Shown one piece after another: positions 17,674 to 26,699 of a stretch of 64,000 nt of DNA. The position numbers were made by a program, and so were the translations under genes. Every line of letters starts with the position of its first letter. Within the stretch, counting starts at the first letter, position 1. Origin of the DNA: Nocardiopsis coralli (GTDB taxonomy: Bacteria; Actinomycetota; Actinomycetes; Streptosporangiales; Streptosporangiaceae); assembly GCF_014892575.1 (NCBI RefSeq), contig NZ_JADBGI010000003.1, positions 211,915 to 275,914 on the forward strand, read 5' to 3'. The notes below the pieces were generated by a model. It searched no databases. It was not told where the DNA came from and saw only the letters and a program-made list of their open reading frames with translations.

Positions 17674-17928
17674 TCATCCGGCGTTCTTGGCGTACAACCC
17701 GTCGGCGAGGTAGACGATCACCGCGGCGACCAGGACCTGCACGAGCAGTACCCAGAGGAAGGCCGTGGAGAAGATGGCCGCCAACCAGCCTCCGACGAAC
17801 GCGGCCACGATGCCGAGCAGGAGTGTGAGCCAGATGGGCAGGTGCTGCTTGCCCGGGATGATGAGGCGACCGAGCGCCCCGATGATCAACCCGACGATGA
17901 TCGCGCTGAAGATTCCGGTGATCTCCAC
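17674..17928 (-). CDS. GlsB/YeaQ/YmgE-family stress-response membrane protein
   Basis: 84 residues, GTG 17928 with GGAGGT upstream. The protein is almost wholly hydrophobic, with three membrane segments: GIFSAIIVGLIIGALGRLI, then WLTLLLGIVAAFVGGWLAAIF, then LLVQVLVAAVIVYLADGLY. The GRLIIPGKQ turn after the first helix is typical of the transglycosylase-associated YeaQ family. These small proteins are induced by general or acid stress; their biochemistry is unknown. The promoter region is shared with the divergent STAND gene B at 18162. Confidence 0.85.
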   Translation of the reverse strand: MEITGIFSAIIVGLIIGALGRLIIPGKQHLPIWLTLLLGIVAAFVGGWLAAIFSTAFLWVLLVQVLVAAVIVYLADGLYAKNAG

Positions 17929-18161
17929 GGGTGTACCTCCCTGGTCGGCGATCGCTGATCGGCGCTCTTGCGCTCCCCTTCCGTTCCCTCATGGGGCACG
18001 GGGACACTGGAGCACGCCTGCCCTGTATGAACCTTTTGTCAGACTTTGGCGCCACAGAGTTGCTGCACGTGCACGGGCATGTGAAGTTTCGACCGTTTTG
18101 ACTACAGGGGCGCGAATTCGGGCATGACCTCTCCACCCCTGTCGACGTCGAGAGACCCCCC

Positions 18162-20381
18162 ATGCCGCTCCCCCACGACAGCGACCACGGCGACGACCAC
18201 GGCGACCGGAACCGGGACCGGGACCGGGGCCGGAACCGGGTGGCCGCCGGGCAGGTCTCCGGCACGGTCGTCCAGATCGGGTCCGTGCACGGCGCCGTGG
18301 AGGTCGGCGCCCCGGCCCCCGCACCGCACCAGCTGCCCGCGAGTCCGCGCCTGTTCACCGACCGCAACGACGAGACGCGCCGCCTCCACGCCCTCCATGA
18401 CACCGGGTCCGGGACCGGGAGCGGCACCGGAACCCGCACCGGCTCCGACACCGGCACCGCGACCGGCACGGGGCACGTCGTCGTGTTGCACGGGACCGGG
18501 GGCGTGGGCAAGACGGCGCTCGCCACGCACTTCCTCTCGACGGTCGCCGACACCCTGCCCGACGGGGTGCTCCACTGCGATCTGCTCGGGTTCAGCGGCG
18601 ACGGCCCGGCCGACCCGGGCGACGTGCTGGACCGGTTCCTGCGTGATCTCGGGACGGCGCCGGAGCACATCCCGCACGACCTGGCCGGGCGGGCGGCGGC
18701 CTTCCGTTCGTGTACCCACGGTCGGCGTATCGGCCTACTGCTGGACAACGCCGTCTCCGCCGCACAGGTGCGTCCGCTGTTACCGGGGGACGGAGGGCAC
18801 CTGGTGCTCGTCACCACGCGGTTGCACCTGAGCGGGCTCCGCCTGGACGGGGCGGAGTTCCTGGAGCTCGGCCCGCTCGACGGTTCCGGTTCGGCCGAAC
18901 TCGTCGAACGCATCCTGTCCGACGGCCGGGCCCGCGCGGAACCCGACGCCGTCAGCCGGCTCACGGACCTCTGCGGCGGTCTGCCGCTCGCCGTGTGTGC
19001 TGCGGTCAGCGGGTTGACCGTGCGGCGCCACCAACCGCTGAGCCGGCTGGTGGATCGGCTCTCGCGGGCGCGCCACCGGTTGAGTGCGTTGAGCGCGCTG
19101 GGTGCGCTGAGCGCGGGGCCGGAGATGTCGGTGGAGGCCGCGCTCACCGACTCGTACCGGTGGTTGGGGCCGGGGGCGCAGCGCATGTACCGGCTCCTGG
19201 GCCTGGCACCAGGAAGGGACCTGACGCCGGAGGCCGCGGCGGCGCTCGCCGGTCTCCCCCTGGAGGAGGCGGAGGAGCTGCTCACCGAGTTGCTCACCGC
19301 GAGTCTGTTGGAGGAGGGCGCGGGCGGGAGGTTGCGCCAGCACGACCTGACGCGCCTGCACGCCCGGGCGCGTGCGGAGGCGGACGAGTCGGAGGGTGAG
19401 CGCGAGCAGACCCTCGACCGCATCCTGGAGCATTACCTCGTCACCGCCGCCTCGGCGGACCGGGTACTCAACCCGCACAGGTGGACTCTCGGCCCTGTGT
19501 ACGACCGCCTCGACGGCCCCGCCTTCCCCTCGCATGACCAGGCACTGAGCTGGTTGGAGGAGGAACTCCCCGTGCTCAGGGCCTGTGTCCGCACTGCCCA
19601 CGACACGGGAAGACACCGAACCTGCTGGCAGTTGTGCGAGGCCCTGCGGAGCCTGTTCACCCTCCGCAAGCATTTCGAGGCCTGGGCAGAGACCCACTTG
19701 CTCGGCGATGCGTCGGCCCGAACTCTGGACCACAATGCCGCCCAAGGGCGTATGGCACTGGCCCTCGCCGCCGCGCAACGCAGCCTTGGAGACCTCGAAA
19801 CCGCTCACAGCACGTATCTGCGGTCCCTCGACCTCTGGCAACGGACCGACCATGAGTTGGGTATCGCCAGCAGCTTGGAAGGGTGTGGGATGAGCGAGGT
19901 GGTCCGCGGCCGCCCCGTCTCTGCTGTCCCCTACTTTCGCCGCGCTTACGACGTCTACGAGAGGATCGGTGACGCCCGGGGCAGGGCGCTCATCTCTCGG
20001 AGACTCGGCAGAGCGTTCAGGGACGCTGGGAGGCACGGCCTGGCGTTGGCCCACTTCTCACGGGCACTGGACGGATTCCCAGCCGAGTACGACGCCTACC
20101 AGCGTGCGCGCACACTCGGGGAGACAGCCGCCATCCACCTCGCCAGAGCCGACCACCGTGCTGCCCGTGTTCTGTTGGAGGAGGCGTTCGCTCTGGCCGA
20201 GAGTGTGGGCGCAATCGTCGCTGCGGCAGGCCACCTCGTCATGCGGGCCGAGGCGGCCCAGCTCGCCGGCCACCTCGACGACGCACGCGATGACCTCACT
20301 CGAGCACTGTCCACGTACACAGCGCACGGAGATCCGGCTGCGCAAAGGACACGACAGCTTCTCGAGGACCTCGACAGCTGA
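18162..20381 (+). CDS. STAND/NB-ARC-TPR protein, copy B
   Basis: 739 residues from ATG 18162. An Asp/Arg/His-rich N-terminus is followed by SGTVVQIGSVHGAVEV (about 33-48), the beta motif shared with copies A and C, and by PRLFTDRND. A Gly/Thr repeat linker (81-104) leads to an intact Walker A GTGGVGKT (111-118), Walker B GLLLDNA and the GLPLAV motif of NB-ARC proteins. TPR-like helical repeats fill residues 430-739. Codons for residues 13-26 and 81-104 are degenerate hexanucleotide repeats that would change length without changing frame. The gene converges on the split GT-B copy B and overlaps the end of that locus by 86 bp. Confidence 0.82.
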   Translation: MPLPHDSDHGDDHGDRNRDRDRGRNRVAAGQVSGTVVQIGSVHGAVEVGAPAPAPHQLPASPRLFTDRNDETRRLHALHDTGSGTGSGTGTRTGSDTGTATGTGHVVVLHGTGGVGKTALATHFLSTVADTLPDGVLHCDLLGFSGDGPADPGDVLDRFLRDLGTAPEHIPHDLAGRAAAFRSCTHGRRIGLLLDNAVSAAQVRPLLPGDGGHLVLVTTRLHLSGLRLDGAEFLELGPLDGSGSAELVERILSDGRARAEPDAVSRLTDLCGGLPLAVCAAVSGLTVRRHQPLSRLVDRLSRARHRLSALSALGALSAGPEMSVEAALTDSYRWLGPGAQRMYRLLGLAPGRDLTPEAAAALAGLPLEEAEELLTELLTASLLEEGAGGRLRQHDLTRLHARARAEADESEGEREQTLDRILEHYLVTAASADRVLNPHRWTLGPVYDRLDGPAFPSHDQALSWLEEELPVLRACVRTAHDTGRHRTCWQLCEALRSLFTLRKHFEAWAETHLLGDASARTLDHNAAQGRMALALAAAQRSLGDLETAHSTYLRSLDLWQRTDHELGIASSLEGCGMSEVVRGRPVSAVPYFRRAYDVYERIGDARGRALISRRLGRAFRDAGRHGLALAHFSRALDGFPAEYDAYQRARTLGETAAIHLARADHRAARVLLEEAFALAESVGAIVAAAGHLVMRAEAAQLAGHLDDARDDLTRALSTYTAHGDPAAQRTRQLLEDLDS

Positions 20382-20751
20382 CCCTGAACCCGTCGAGGAT
20401 CGCCTCCGGCAGGTCGGAACCTTGTCCCGAGATCAACGATGCGTGGTGCACAGCCCCCAAGAACAATGGCGATGCGCTGCCCTCGAGCGGCAACGCTGGA
20501 GCGCCTCGCCGGATCACACGCGGAACCCGGTCTTGGCAGATCAACACGAGACAGCCCGGCAGAGCCTTGAACAAGTGCTCTGCCGGTACGAGCCCGTCCG
20601 TCTCGACCACGATCACGTCCGCCAACCGCGCACGGATCGGCACATCCGTACCCAGGAACCGCCCGTGCAGGTGATCGTGGGCGTGGTGCCCGATGCGCAC
20701 TCGCACTCGGACCAAGCCCGACGTGGAGAGTCCGGCCACGGAGATCACCAC
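20296..20751 (-). CDS. detached C-terminal domain of GT-B copy B
   Basis: 151 residues from GTG 20751 (or GTG 20748), overlapping the stop of the GT-B ORF in the sequence GTGGTGA. The segment ADVIVVETDGLVPAE aligns with SDLVLCHEDDLPEDG in the C-terminal domain of copy A, and the start VISVAGLSTSGLVRVRV aligns with the start of that domain in copies A and C. In A and C the domain is fused to the GT-B part; here a frame change separates it. The last part overlaps the end of STAND gene B by 86 bp. It could be translated by coupling or be the product of an old frameshift. Confidence 0.55.
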   Translation of the reverse strand: MVISVAGLSTSGLVRVRVRIGHHAHDHLHGRFLGTDVPIRARLADVIVVETDGLVPAEHLFKALPGCLVLICQDRVPRVIRRGAPALPLEGSASPLFLGAVHHASLISGQGSDLPEAILDGFRVSCRGPREAVVSFAQPDLRALCTWTVLE

Positions 20752-21974
20752 TCTTCGACGAACCGGGGGACGGGAAGGCAGTGCGTCGGAGCCGGATGGC
20801 TCGGTTCCGGGAGCTCCAGCAACCGGTAGATGAGCGCGCGGAGCAGCTCAGCGGACCTGCCGGGCTCAGAGGTCAACAACCCTGCGTAGAGTTCCGCCTT
20901 CTCCGGCAAGCGTTCGTCGGCGGCGCGGTCGAGCTGCCGGACAATGGATCCCTCTGGTCCACACCACCGTTCGTTTTCGAGCATCACACGAGCCTGGGAT
21001 CGGGGGTCTGTGTTGGGGGACGAGCCGCCCGCGAGCACAACGGGTTTCCCGAGAGCCGCTGCGGTGAACGTGGTCGTGCCGTGATCGCCCAGCACCGCGT
21101 CCGCAGCGACCAGCAGCGAGGGCCAGGAGGCCCTCCGCTCGAGGATTCGAAGGCCCCGCGCCCGGGCACTGGCCAGCCAGGCCTGTATCTGCCGCGCACC
21201 GTGCGCTGACCAAACACCGGGGTGGACCAGGAGAGCAGCCTTGTGGTCACGAGGCAGCTCCTCCATAAGTCTCTGCACGACATGGAACCCCGAGCCCACC
21301 AAGGAGTTGGGACCCCACGTGCTCGACAACACCACCAGGCGTTGCCCGTCCTCCACTCCGGCCGCCCTGCGGAAGTCTTCCCGGAGCGAAGCCGACGCCA
21401 CCGCTCGGTCGTAAGCCGTGCTGCCCACGACGTGGCAGATCGGTTCTGCTTCGGGCACGACCCGTGTGACGAGCTCCTTGTGGTTCCGGTGCGCTACGCC
21501 CAGCGCCGCAGGTGTCACGCGCCCGTATCTGACCAAGGTCGAGTAGACGGCATCGACCGTCGGCGGGGTCGCCAGCGGCGGACCGAACCCCGGACCGGGA
21601 GGGACCGATCCGCTGAATCCCATGCCGTGTGGCAGAACGAGCATGGGCGCACTGATCCGTTCCAAATGGCTGTTGTGCCCATTGTGCGCGGCGACCCCGA
21701 GGTCGAACCTGTGGCGAAGCGCCTCGTTCCAAGGGAGCACGAGACCGCCGCTGGATTCGAGCGCAGTGCGCCCGCTCGGAGCGAACCGGGAGCCCTCACC
21801 TGCTATCTGGACCGTCTGGATCCTCAGGTCGTTCTCGAACAGCGGGAGGAGGTCCCGCAGGCGATCATCGGCCGCACCGCTCTCCACGACCAGGGCGACC
21901 GTCCGCTGTGTACGCACAGTGACGGGGGCCACGGGGCCCGCGTTGTCGCGCCTCCAGTGTTGTTCATGTGGCAT
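20745..21974 (-). CDS. GT-B (TagF-like) protein, copy B, without repeat tract
   Basis: 409 residues from ATG 21974, with GAGAGGA upstream, unlike copies A and C which lack a ribosome site. The protein is collinear with copies A and C: LVLPHGMGFSGS replaces HGMGYNKY, with no tandem repeat after it. Later come VVLSSTWGPNSLVG, LVHPGVWSAHG and ADAVLGDHGTTTFTAAALGKPVVL, the GT-B donor-site motifs. It ends at VPRFVEEW, just where the C-terminal domain would begin; that domain continues in another frame (20296-20751). The locus converges on STAND gene B. The fold is confident. Transfer of a polyol-phosphate or sugar is inference. Confidence 0.75.
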   Translation of the reverse strand: MPHEQHWRRDNAGPVAPVTVRTQRTVALVVESGAADDRLRDLLPLFENDLRIQTVQIAGEGSRFAPSGRTALESSGGLVLPWNEALRHRFDLGVAAHNGHNSHLERISAPMLVLPHGMGFSGSVPPGPGFGPPLATPPTVDAVYSTLVRYGRVTPAALGVAHRNHKELVTRVVPEAEPICHVVGSTAYDRAVASASLREDFRRAAGVEDGQRLVVLSSTWGPNSLVGSGFHVVQRLMEELPRDHKAALLVHPGVWSAHGARQIQAWLASARARGLRILERRASWPSLLVAADAVLGDHGTTTFTAAALGKPVVLAGGSSPNTDPRSQARVMLENERWCGPEGSIVRQLDRAADERLPEKAELYAGLLTSEPGRSAELLRALIYRLLELPEPSHPAPTHCLPVPRFVEEW

Positions 21975-22216
21975 GCTCCGGTCCTCTCGGTCGGGGAAGT
22001 CGGACCGGTTCCCACACTCGGTGCCGGGGCTTGCACGACCCTGACCGGCGCCTGCGGGCCGCTTGCGGGACCTTGCACAGCGCTGGCACCACGCTTGCCG
22101 CCGGCCGTGCCGCCGATCGCCCGGGCCTCGTGCCCTCGCCGCCGGGGCAAGGGGATTCCGGGAGGGTCGGGGGAAGGCTTCGGCACCCTGGTCCCAGCAT
22201 GTTGCCCCGACACACA

Positions 22217-22250
22217 AAAACCCCGCCGGTCTTCAAGGCCGACGGGGGTC
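22217..22250 (-). terminator. intrinsic terminator after the SARP gene
   Basis: On the minus strand CCCCGTCGG pairs with CCGGCGGGG (one G-U pair) and is followed directly by TTTTT. It is placed to stop transcription from the SARP gene before GT-B copy B. Confidence 0.8.
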
Positions 22251-22460
22251 TTGCTCGGTCAATCTGTGCGGTCGTCCCGGGCGGTGTCAGCAGCCACGGC
22301 GATGCGGGGCAGGTGAACAGGGGGCTGTTCGTGACGATGCATGCGCCATTGCATGAGGCAGTCACTTTCAGTGATTCGGGGGTACAAACGTTCATCAGAA
22401 ACGCTAGCCCCACCAGCCCCGACCCTGCAGGCAAATCGGGAGACTGCTCAGGAAAACTGA

Positions 22461-25400
22461 TCAGCCGCTCAAGCCCGACATACCGTCGAGCGTCACTTCC
22501 ACCTTGAGCCTGACCCGGGCCGCATGCGGGTTCGGCACCTTGCCCAGGACCTCGGCCGCACGCTGCCAGTGCGCGAGGGCTTCGGGCTCCTCCCCTTCAC
22601 CGTCGCTCAGATCGCCGAGCCGCTCACAGGCCTGCCCCTCTTCGGTGGTGGAGCCTTCTGCTTGCGCCGCCCGCATCGCGGAGATGTAACACCACCGCGC
22701 TCCGTGGATGCGGCCTTCTTCCTCATGCACGTCTCCCAGGGCCCGCAGAATCCGGGCTCTCGGCAGCACTGCCTCGCCCTGCGACACGTGTTCGAGCCCG
22801 GACTCCAAAGTATCGCGGGCCTCACGAACTCTGCCCAGACCGAGCAGGGCCGTCCCGACATCCGCGGTGCACTGAGCCACCTTCCCTTCCTCACCGGTGG
22901 TGCGGAAGTACCAGAGCGCGGCCTCCATGTTGGCCAGTGCGCTCTCGTATCCATGGCGGTAGAGGGCGGTCACCCCCAAGTTCATGTGCGCCAGTGCAAC
23001 GCCCGAGATGTCGCTGTGCGCCTGATACACACGTCGGGAGCGCTCGAACATCCTCTCCGCGTCCCTGTAGAGCCCATGGTCGTAGAGCACACCCGCATGC
23101 CCGGTGACGACGCTCGCTTCTCTCTGGACATCTCCGAGCGCCCTGTACAGGTGCGCAGCTGTCCCGTAATCCACGCGTGCGAGGTCGTACCGGCCGACAC
23201 TCTGCTCGGCGAACGCCCGTTGATGGTGGACCTTGGCCGTCCCCCGAACGTCACCAAGCCTCCGGAATTCGTTGAGCGCCGTTCTGAATTCGATCCGCGC
23301 GAAGCGAAGGTCTCCTCGCTCGTGCCGCAACCAGGCCAGCCAGGTGCGGGCGTGCGGGACCTGCTGCACAGCATCGTGATCCAGCCAGAGGTCGAACGCG
23401 CTGCGCAACAAAGCTTCCGCACCCACCATGTCGCCGCGCTGCCGCCGGACCAGGCCGAGCTCGTACAACGCGTCCGCCTGACCCACCGCGCACCCCAGTT
23501 TTCCCCAGGCCTCGTGCGACCAACGGAGGTACTCCTCCGCACGGTCGAGGGGGCCGGTGCTCTCCAGGAGTCCGGCCATAACGAGCGGAAAACGTGCCAC
23601 GTAGTGGTCGGCGGCCTGTTCACGGGCACGCTGGAGCAGCGCGTCGATGACGGGATACGTGTCGGCGAACCACTCCCGGGCGACCCGCACGTCGGCGAAC
23701 ACGGGCGTCGACGGCCCCGGGACGAGTGGCGGACCCATCCGTCGCCGCCCAGGGCGCGCCTTGCGGTCTGCGGCGTCGAGCGCGGCCAGGTAGTGGTCGG
23801 AGTAGCGCCGCTGAACGCTCTCTCGCTCCCCCGCCGGCATGTTGCGCTCTGCGTACCACTGCGCGAAGTCCCGCACGTGGTCGTGGAGTCGATACCGTCC
23901 CGGGCCGACCTCCTCCACGAAGTTCGTGTCGAGGAGTTCGTCCATCGACCGCTCCACGTCTTCCCGGCTCCCCACCCCCTCGGCGAGCACGTCCTCGGTG
24001 ACGGTGGCCGTGGGGTGCAGTCCCGCGCAGAGGAAGGTCCGCTGTTCCATCGGCGAGAGGAGCCCGAGGGAGTCGGAGAACACGGGGTAGGCCCAACCAC
24101 CGCTCCGTTCCCTCTGGCGATGCAGCCGTTCCGCCAGGTCGTCCAGGCTCCATGTGGGGTGCCGTCTCAGGTGGCCCGCACCGAAGTGGAGTTCGATCGG
24201 GAGGTGGCGCAGGAGCTCGGTGACCCGCGCGACGCCCTCGTCGGGCTCCCGGCCGGTGGCGAGGGAGAACAGGCGCTCGGAGTCCTCGGGTTCGAGCGCC
24301 TCGATTCGGTGTGTGGTCACCAGGGTGTTCGCCATGGCACGCCGTGCCGTGGCGAACACGACGCATTCGGGGTTGCCCGGGGTGATGCGCTGGAGGGCCT
24401 CCTCCTGCACGACGTTGTCGAGCAGCAGAAGCACCCTGCGGTCCGCGACGCGGTCGCGCCACAGGGCCATCCGGGTGTCCGGGTCGGACGGGATGGAGCT
24501 CTCGGGGACACCGACCATGGCGAGTAGGCGGCCGAGCACAACGTCGATGCGGTTGTCGCCGACCTCGACGTCCAGACGCAGGTCGTAGTCCTCCCGCACC
24601 AGGTGAGCGACGTGTACGGCGAGTGCGGTCTTGCCGGTGCCGCCGAGCCCGGTGATGAGCTGGACACAGGGCGCGGAGCGCGGCTGCCGCACCCTCTCGA
24701 GCAGGGCCTCGACCTCTTCCTCCCGGCCGACAAAACCGGCGATGTCGGCGCGCAAGGTATCGACGGTCTCGAAAACATCAGGGCCGGTCGACCGGCCGGT
24801 GAGGGGCACGGGCTGATCCCCGTCCGCCTCCCCCAACGCCCGTTCGAAGAGGCGGCGCGTGCGGGGGTTGGGCTCGGTCCCCTGCTCCTCCCTCATGCGT
24901 TCGCGCAGGCGTCCGTAACACTCGATCGCGTCTGCGTGCCGCCCCTCTGCCATCAGGGCGCTCATGTGCGCGAAGGTCAACACGTCGGTGTCCTCGTGCC
25001 CGGCGAGCCGCTCGTTCACCTGCGGCGCCAGCCCGAGGGCGAGCGCCGCGTCTGCCCATCGGGCGAGCAGGTCGGTGCGCAGCCGGGAGCACTCCTCCCG
25101 CACCTTCTCCGCCCAGGCCCCGCCGAGTTCGCAGAGGGGATCTTCGGACCAGTGCCCGAGAGCGCGGTCGTACAGGTCGGCCGCCTCCCGGTACTCCCCT
25201 CGGCGCACACACTCGCGGGCGCGCTTGTCGAGCCCGCCCACGCGCAGCAGGTCGACCGTGTCCCCCGGCACGTCGAGGACGTAACCGCCGTTGCGATGGT
25301 GGATCGGGGCCGGGTGTCCGGCCTTGACAAGGCTCTTGCGGAGGCGGCTGACCTGGGAATGCAGCGTATTGTCGACGCTGGGAGGCGGGTCCTGGCCCCA

Positions 25401-25574
25401 CAGATACCGGACCAGGTCCGACTTCGGCACCGGGCGCCCCACCGAGTGGGCGAGCACGGCGAGGAGCAGCTGTGCTTTCTGCGGCCCCGCGGGCACGGGC
25501 CGGTTCTCGACCAGTACGCGGGGGCCTCGGGCGAGGAGCTGTATCTCCAACTGGTCACCACCCAACACCCGCAT
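22461..25574 (-). CDS. SARP-family regulator with NB-ARC and TPR domains (AfsR-like)
   Basis: 1037 residues from ATG 25574. Residues 1-100 are an OmpR-type winged helix (QKAQLLLAVLAHSVGRPV, then LHSQVSRLRKSL, then GGYVLDV). A bacterial transcriptional activator domain (to about 245) contains the SARP pattern ALGHWSEDPLCEL. An NB-ARC domain has Walker A GLGGTGKT and Walker B VLLLLDNV, and TPR repeats fill the C-terminal 350 residues. This is the AfsR/large-SARP layout of activators of secondary metabolism and stress genes. No biosynthetic cluster lies next to it here, so its targets are probably elsewhere. It could control the neighbouring STAND/GT-B locus (inference). A promoter candidate lies at 25608-25637. 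Confidence 0.88.
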   Translation of the reverse strand: MRVLGGDQLEIQLLARGPRVLVENRPVPAGPQKAQLLLAVLAHSVGRPVPKSDLVRYLWGQDPPPSVDNTLHSQVSRLRKSLVKAGHPAPIHHRNGGYVLDVPGDTVDLLRVGGLDKRARECVRRGEYREAADLYDRALGHWSEDPLCELGGAWAEKVREECSRLRTDLLARWADAALALGLAPQVNERLAGHEDTDVLTFAHMSALMAEGRHADAIECYGRLRERMREEQGTEPNPRTRRLFERALGEADGDQPVPLTGRSTGPDVFETVDTLRADIAGFVGREEEVEALLERVRQPRSAPCVQLITGLGGTGKTALAVHVAHLVREDYDLRLDVEVGDNRIDVVLGRLLAMVGVPESSIPSDPDTRMALWRDRVADRRVLLLLDNVVQEEALQRITPGNPECVVFATARRAMANTLVTTHRIEALEPEDSERLFSLATGREPDEGVARVTELLRHLPIELHFGAGHLRRHPTWSLDDLAERLHRQRERSGGWAYPVFSDSLGLLSPMEQRTFLCAGLHPTATVTEDVLAEGVGSREDVERSMDELLDTNFVEEVGPGRYRLHDHVRDFAQWYAERNMPAGERESVQRRYSDHYLAALDAADRKARPGRRRMGPPLVPGPSTPVFADVRVAREWFADTYPVIDALLQRAREQAADHYVARFPLVMAGLLESTGPLDRAEEYLRWSHEAWGKLGCAVGQADALYELGLVRRQRGDMVGAEALLRSAFDLWLDHDAVQQVPHARTWLAWLRHERGDLRFARIEFRTALNEFRRLGDVRGTAKVHHQRAFAEQSVGRYDLARVDYGTAAHLYRALGDVQREASVVTGHAGVLYDHGLYRDAERMFERSRRVYQAHSDISGVALAHMNLGVTALYRHGYESALANMEAALWYFRTTGEEGKVAQCTADVGTALLGLGRVREARDTLESGLEHVSQGEAVLPRARILRALGDVHEEEGRIHGARWCYISAMRAAQAEGSTTEEGQACERLGDLSDGEGEEPEALAHWQRAAEVLGKVPNPHAARVRLKVEVTLDGMSGLSG

Positions 25575-25607
25575 AATCGCACCGCGGGTTATGGAATGCC
25601 AGACCTT

Positions 25608-25637
25608 TAAATATGGACGGTACACAACCGAGACCAA
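25608..25637 (-). promoter_or_regulatory. candidate promoter of the SARP gene
   Basis: On the minus strand TTGGTC (25637-25632) and TATTTA (25613-25608) are separated by 18 bp. The -10 lies about 34 bp before the ATG. The remaining DNA between here and 25874 is non-coding and shows no other signal. Confidence 0.45.
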
Positions 25638-25873
25638 GGCCAAGACCCTGACCTGGTGCGATACCAAGGGTCACACTTTTATCGCCCGGAGCTCCCAATT
25701 ATCTGTGCACATTCCGGACCGCCCCGGATAATCTCCCGGAGGATCAGGGGAAAGGGAAACGGGAAACGCACACCCATTTGCAGGGGACCTTGCACGGGCC
25801 TTTCGCACGTGCAATCCACGCAAGGCCCGGTCAGCGCCCGGCCGGCGCCCGGCGAGCGCCGACGACCGGCAGG

Positions 25874-26284
25874 TCAGAGCTTCTGCCTCCACCTCTGCCC
25901 ACTCCCCTGCCCCTGCCCGCCCTGACCGGAGCACGGCACCGGGACAACACGTACCCGAGCCGCGGACACGCCCCGCTCCTCGCCCTGCTGCGTGCGGACC
26001 CTGAGTACATGGCCAGGAGCGCCGGGACGCGCGCGCCCGTAGCCGATCACCTGCGCGACAGCGGAGCGGCGCCCGCCGGCATCCCTGACGGGGGCGACCC
26101 ACGAACCGAGGGGGTAGTTGCGGTGCGTCTCCCGCCAGAGCGTTTCGAGCCGGGCGCGGTCGAGCTGAACCATCAGGTGGCCGATCTCGTCACCGGTCAG
26201 CTCACGCCCGCCGTCGAGCACGGCGTCGGCGATCACGATGACGTCGCGCTGGTCGCCCAGGGGGTATCGGGACTGGTCCATCAT
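25874..26284 (-). CDS. hypothetical soluble protein, second gene of a two-gene operon
   Basis: 136 residues from ATG 26284, overlapping the previous stop as ATGA. The N-terminal half (YPLGDQRDVIVIADAVLDGG, then LTGDEIGHLMVQLDRARLETLW) looks like a regular alpha/beta protein. The C-terminus turns into a Gly/Gln/Arg-rich tail. I recognise no family. It is coupled to the 78-residue gene upstream and divergent from the HTH/DUF5753 gene, a position often held by small actinobacterial signalling proteins. Confidence 0.6.
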   Translation of the reverse strand: MMDQSRYPLGDQRDVIVIADAVLDGGRELTGDEIGHLMVQLDRARLETLWRETHRNYPLGSWVAPVRDAGGRRSAVAQVIGYGRARPGAPGHVLRVRTQQGEERGVSAARVRVVPVPCSGQGGQGQGSGQRWRQKL

Positions 26285-26517
26285 GCGCCCACCACCCGGC
26301 GGGCTCCGGAGGTCCACGCGGTGGCCACGCGGGAGACGGCCGGGCCGGTCGGGCCGGTCGGGCCTACGGATCCGGCCGAGCCGATCGACCCGGCTGCACC
26401 CGCTGCGAACAGGTAGCGGCGGACACGGGCGGCGTTGCGTGGACGTCGGCGTTGCAGCCGCTCGGCGGCCAGGTCACGGACGGCGGCGAGCGCCGAGGGG
26501 CTCAGGTAGCGCGGCAT
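26281..26517 (-). CDS. small protein with collagen-like Gly-X-Y tail
   Basis: 78 residues with a strong ribosome site (ACAGGAGG) before ATG 26517. The first 40 residues are a basic, helical segment (ALAAVRDLAAERLQRRR). Residues 41-62 are Gly/Ser/Pro-rich with a run of GPTGPTGP triplets, encoded partly by a 9-bp repeat. It overlaps the following gene by 4 bp. Function unknown; it may be a short protein-binding adaptor. Confidence 0.6.
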   Translation of the reverse strand: MPRYLSPSALAAVRDLAAERLQRRRPRNAARVRRYLFAAGAAGSIGSAGSVGPTGPTGPAVSRVATAWTSGARRVVGA

Positions 26518-26560
26518 TGCGCAGCCTCCTGTCGTGGTGCCGCTGGACGGGGCGGCCCGG

Positions 26561-26672
26561 TTGAGTACCCCTCAATGATTAACTTCGGAATATAATATTT
26601 GCAAGACCTAAGCAGGAATCCGTTAATTAGATTCCGAAATATGCCTGCTTGAGAAGGTCTGCTCTACGATCG
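26561..26672. promoter_or_regulatory. AT-rich divergent promoter region with nested inverted repeats
   Basis: The stretch is strikingly AT-rich compared with its surroundings. It contains TATAAT at 26591-26596 and inverted repeats: TTCGGAAT with ATTCCGAA, GGAATC with GATTCC, and AAGCAGG with CCTGCTT. It separates the divergent small-protein operon and the HTH gene, so it probably holds both promoters and an autoregulatory operator. A clear -35 could not be fixed. Confidence 0.5.
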
Positions 26673-26699
26673 GCAGCACGACCCCCCAAGGAGAGGCGC

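Noticed and set aside
22461-25574. Counting the SARP gene as a fourth member of the GT-B/STAND system
   Set aside because: It has DNA-binding and BTAD domains and no GT-B partner of its own; its nearness to copy B may be accidental.
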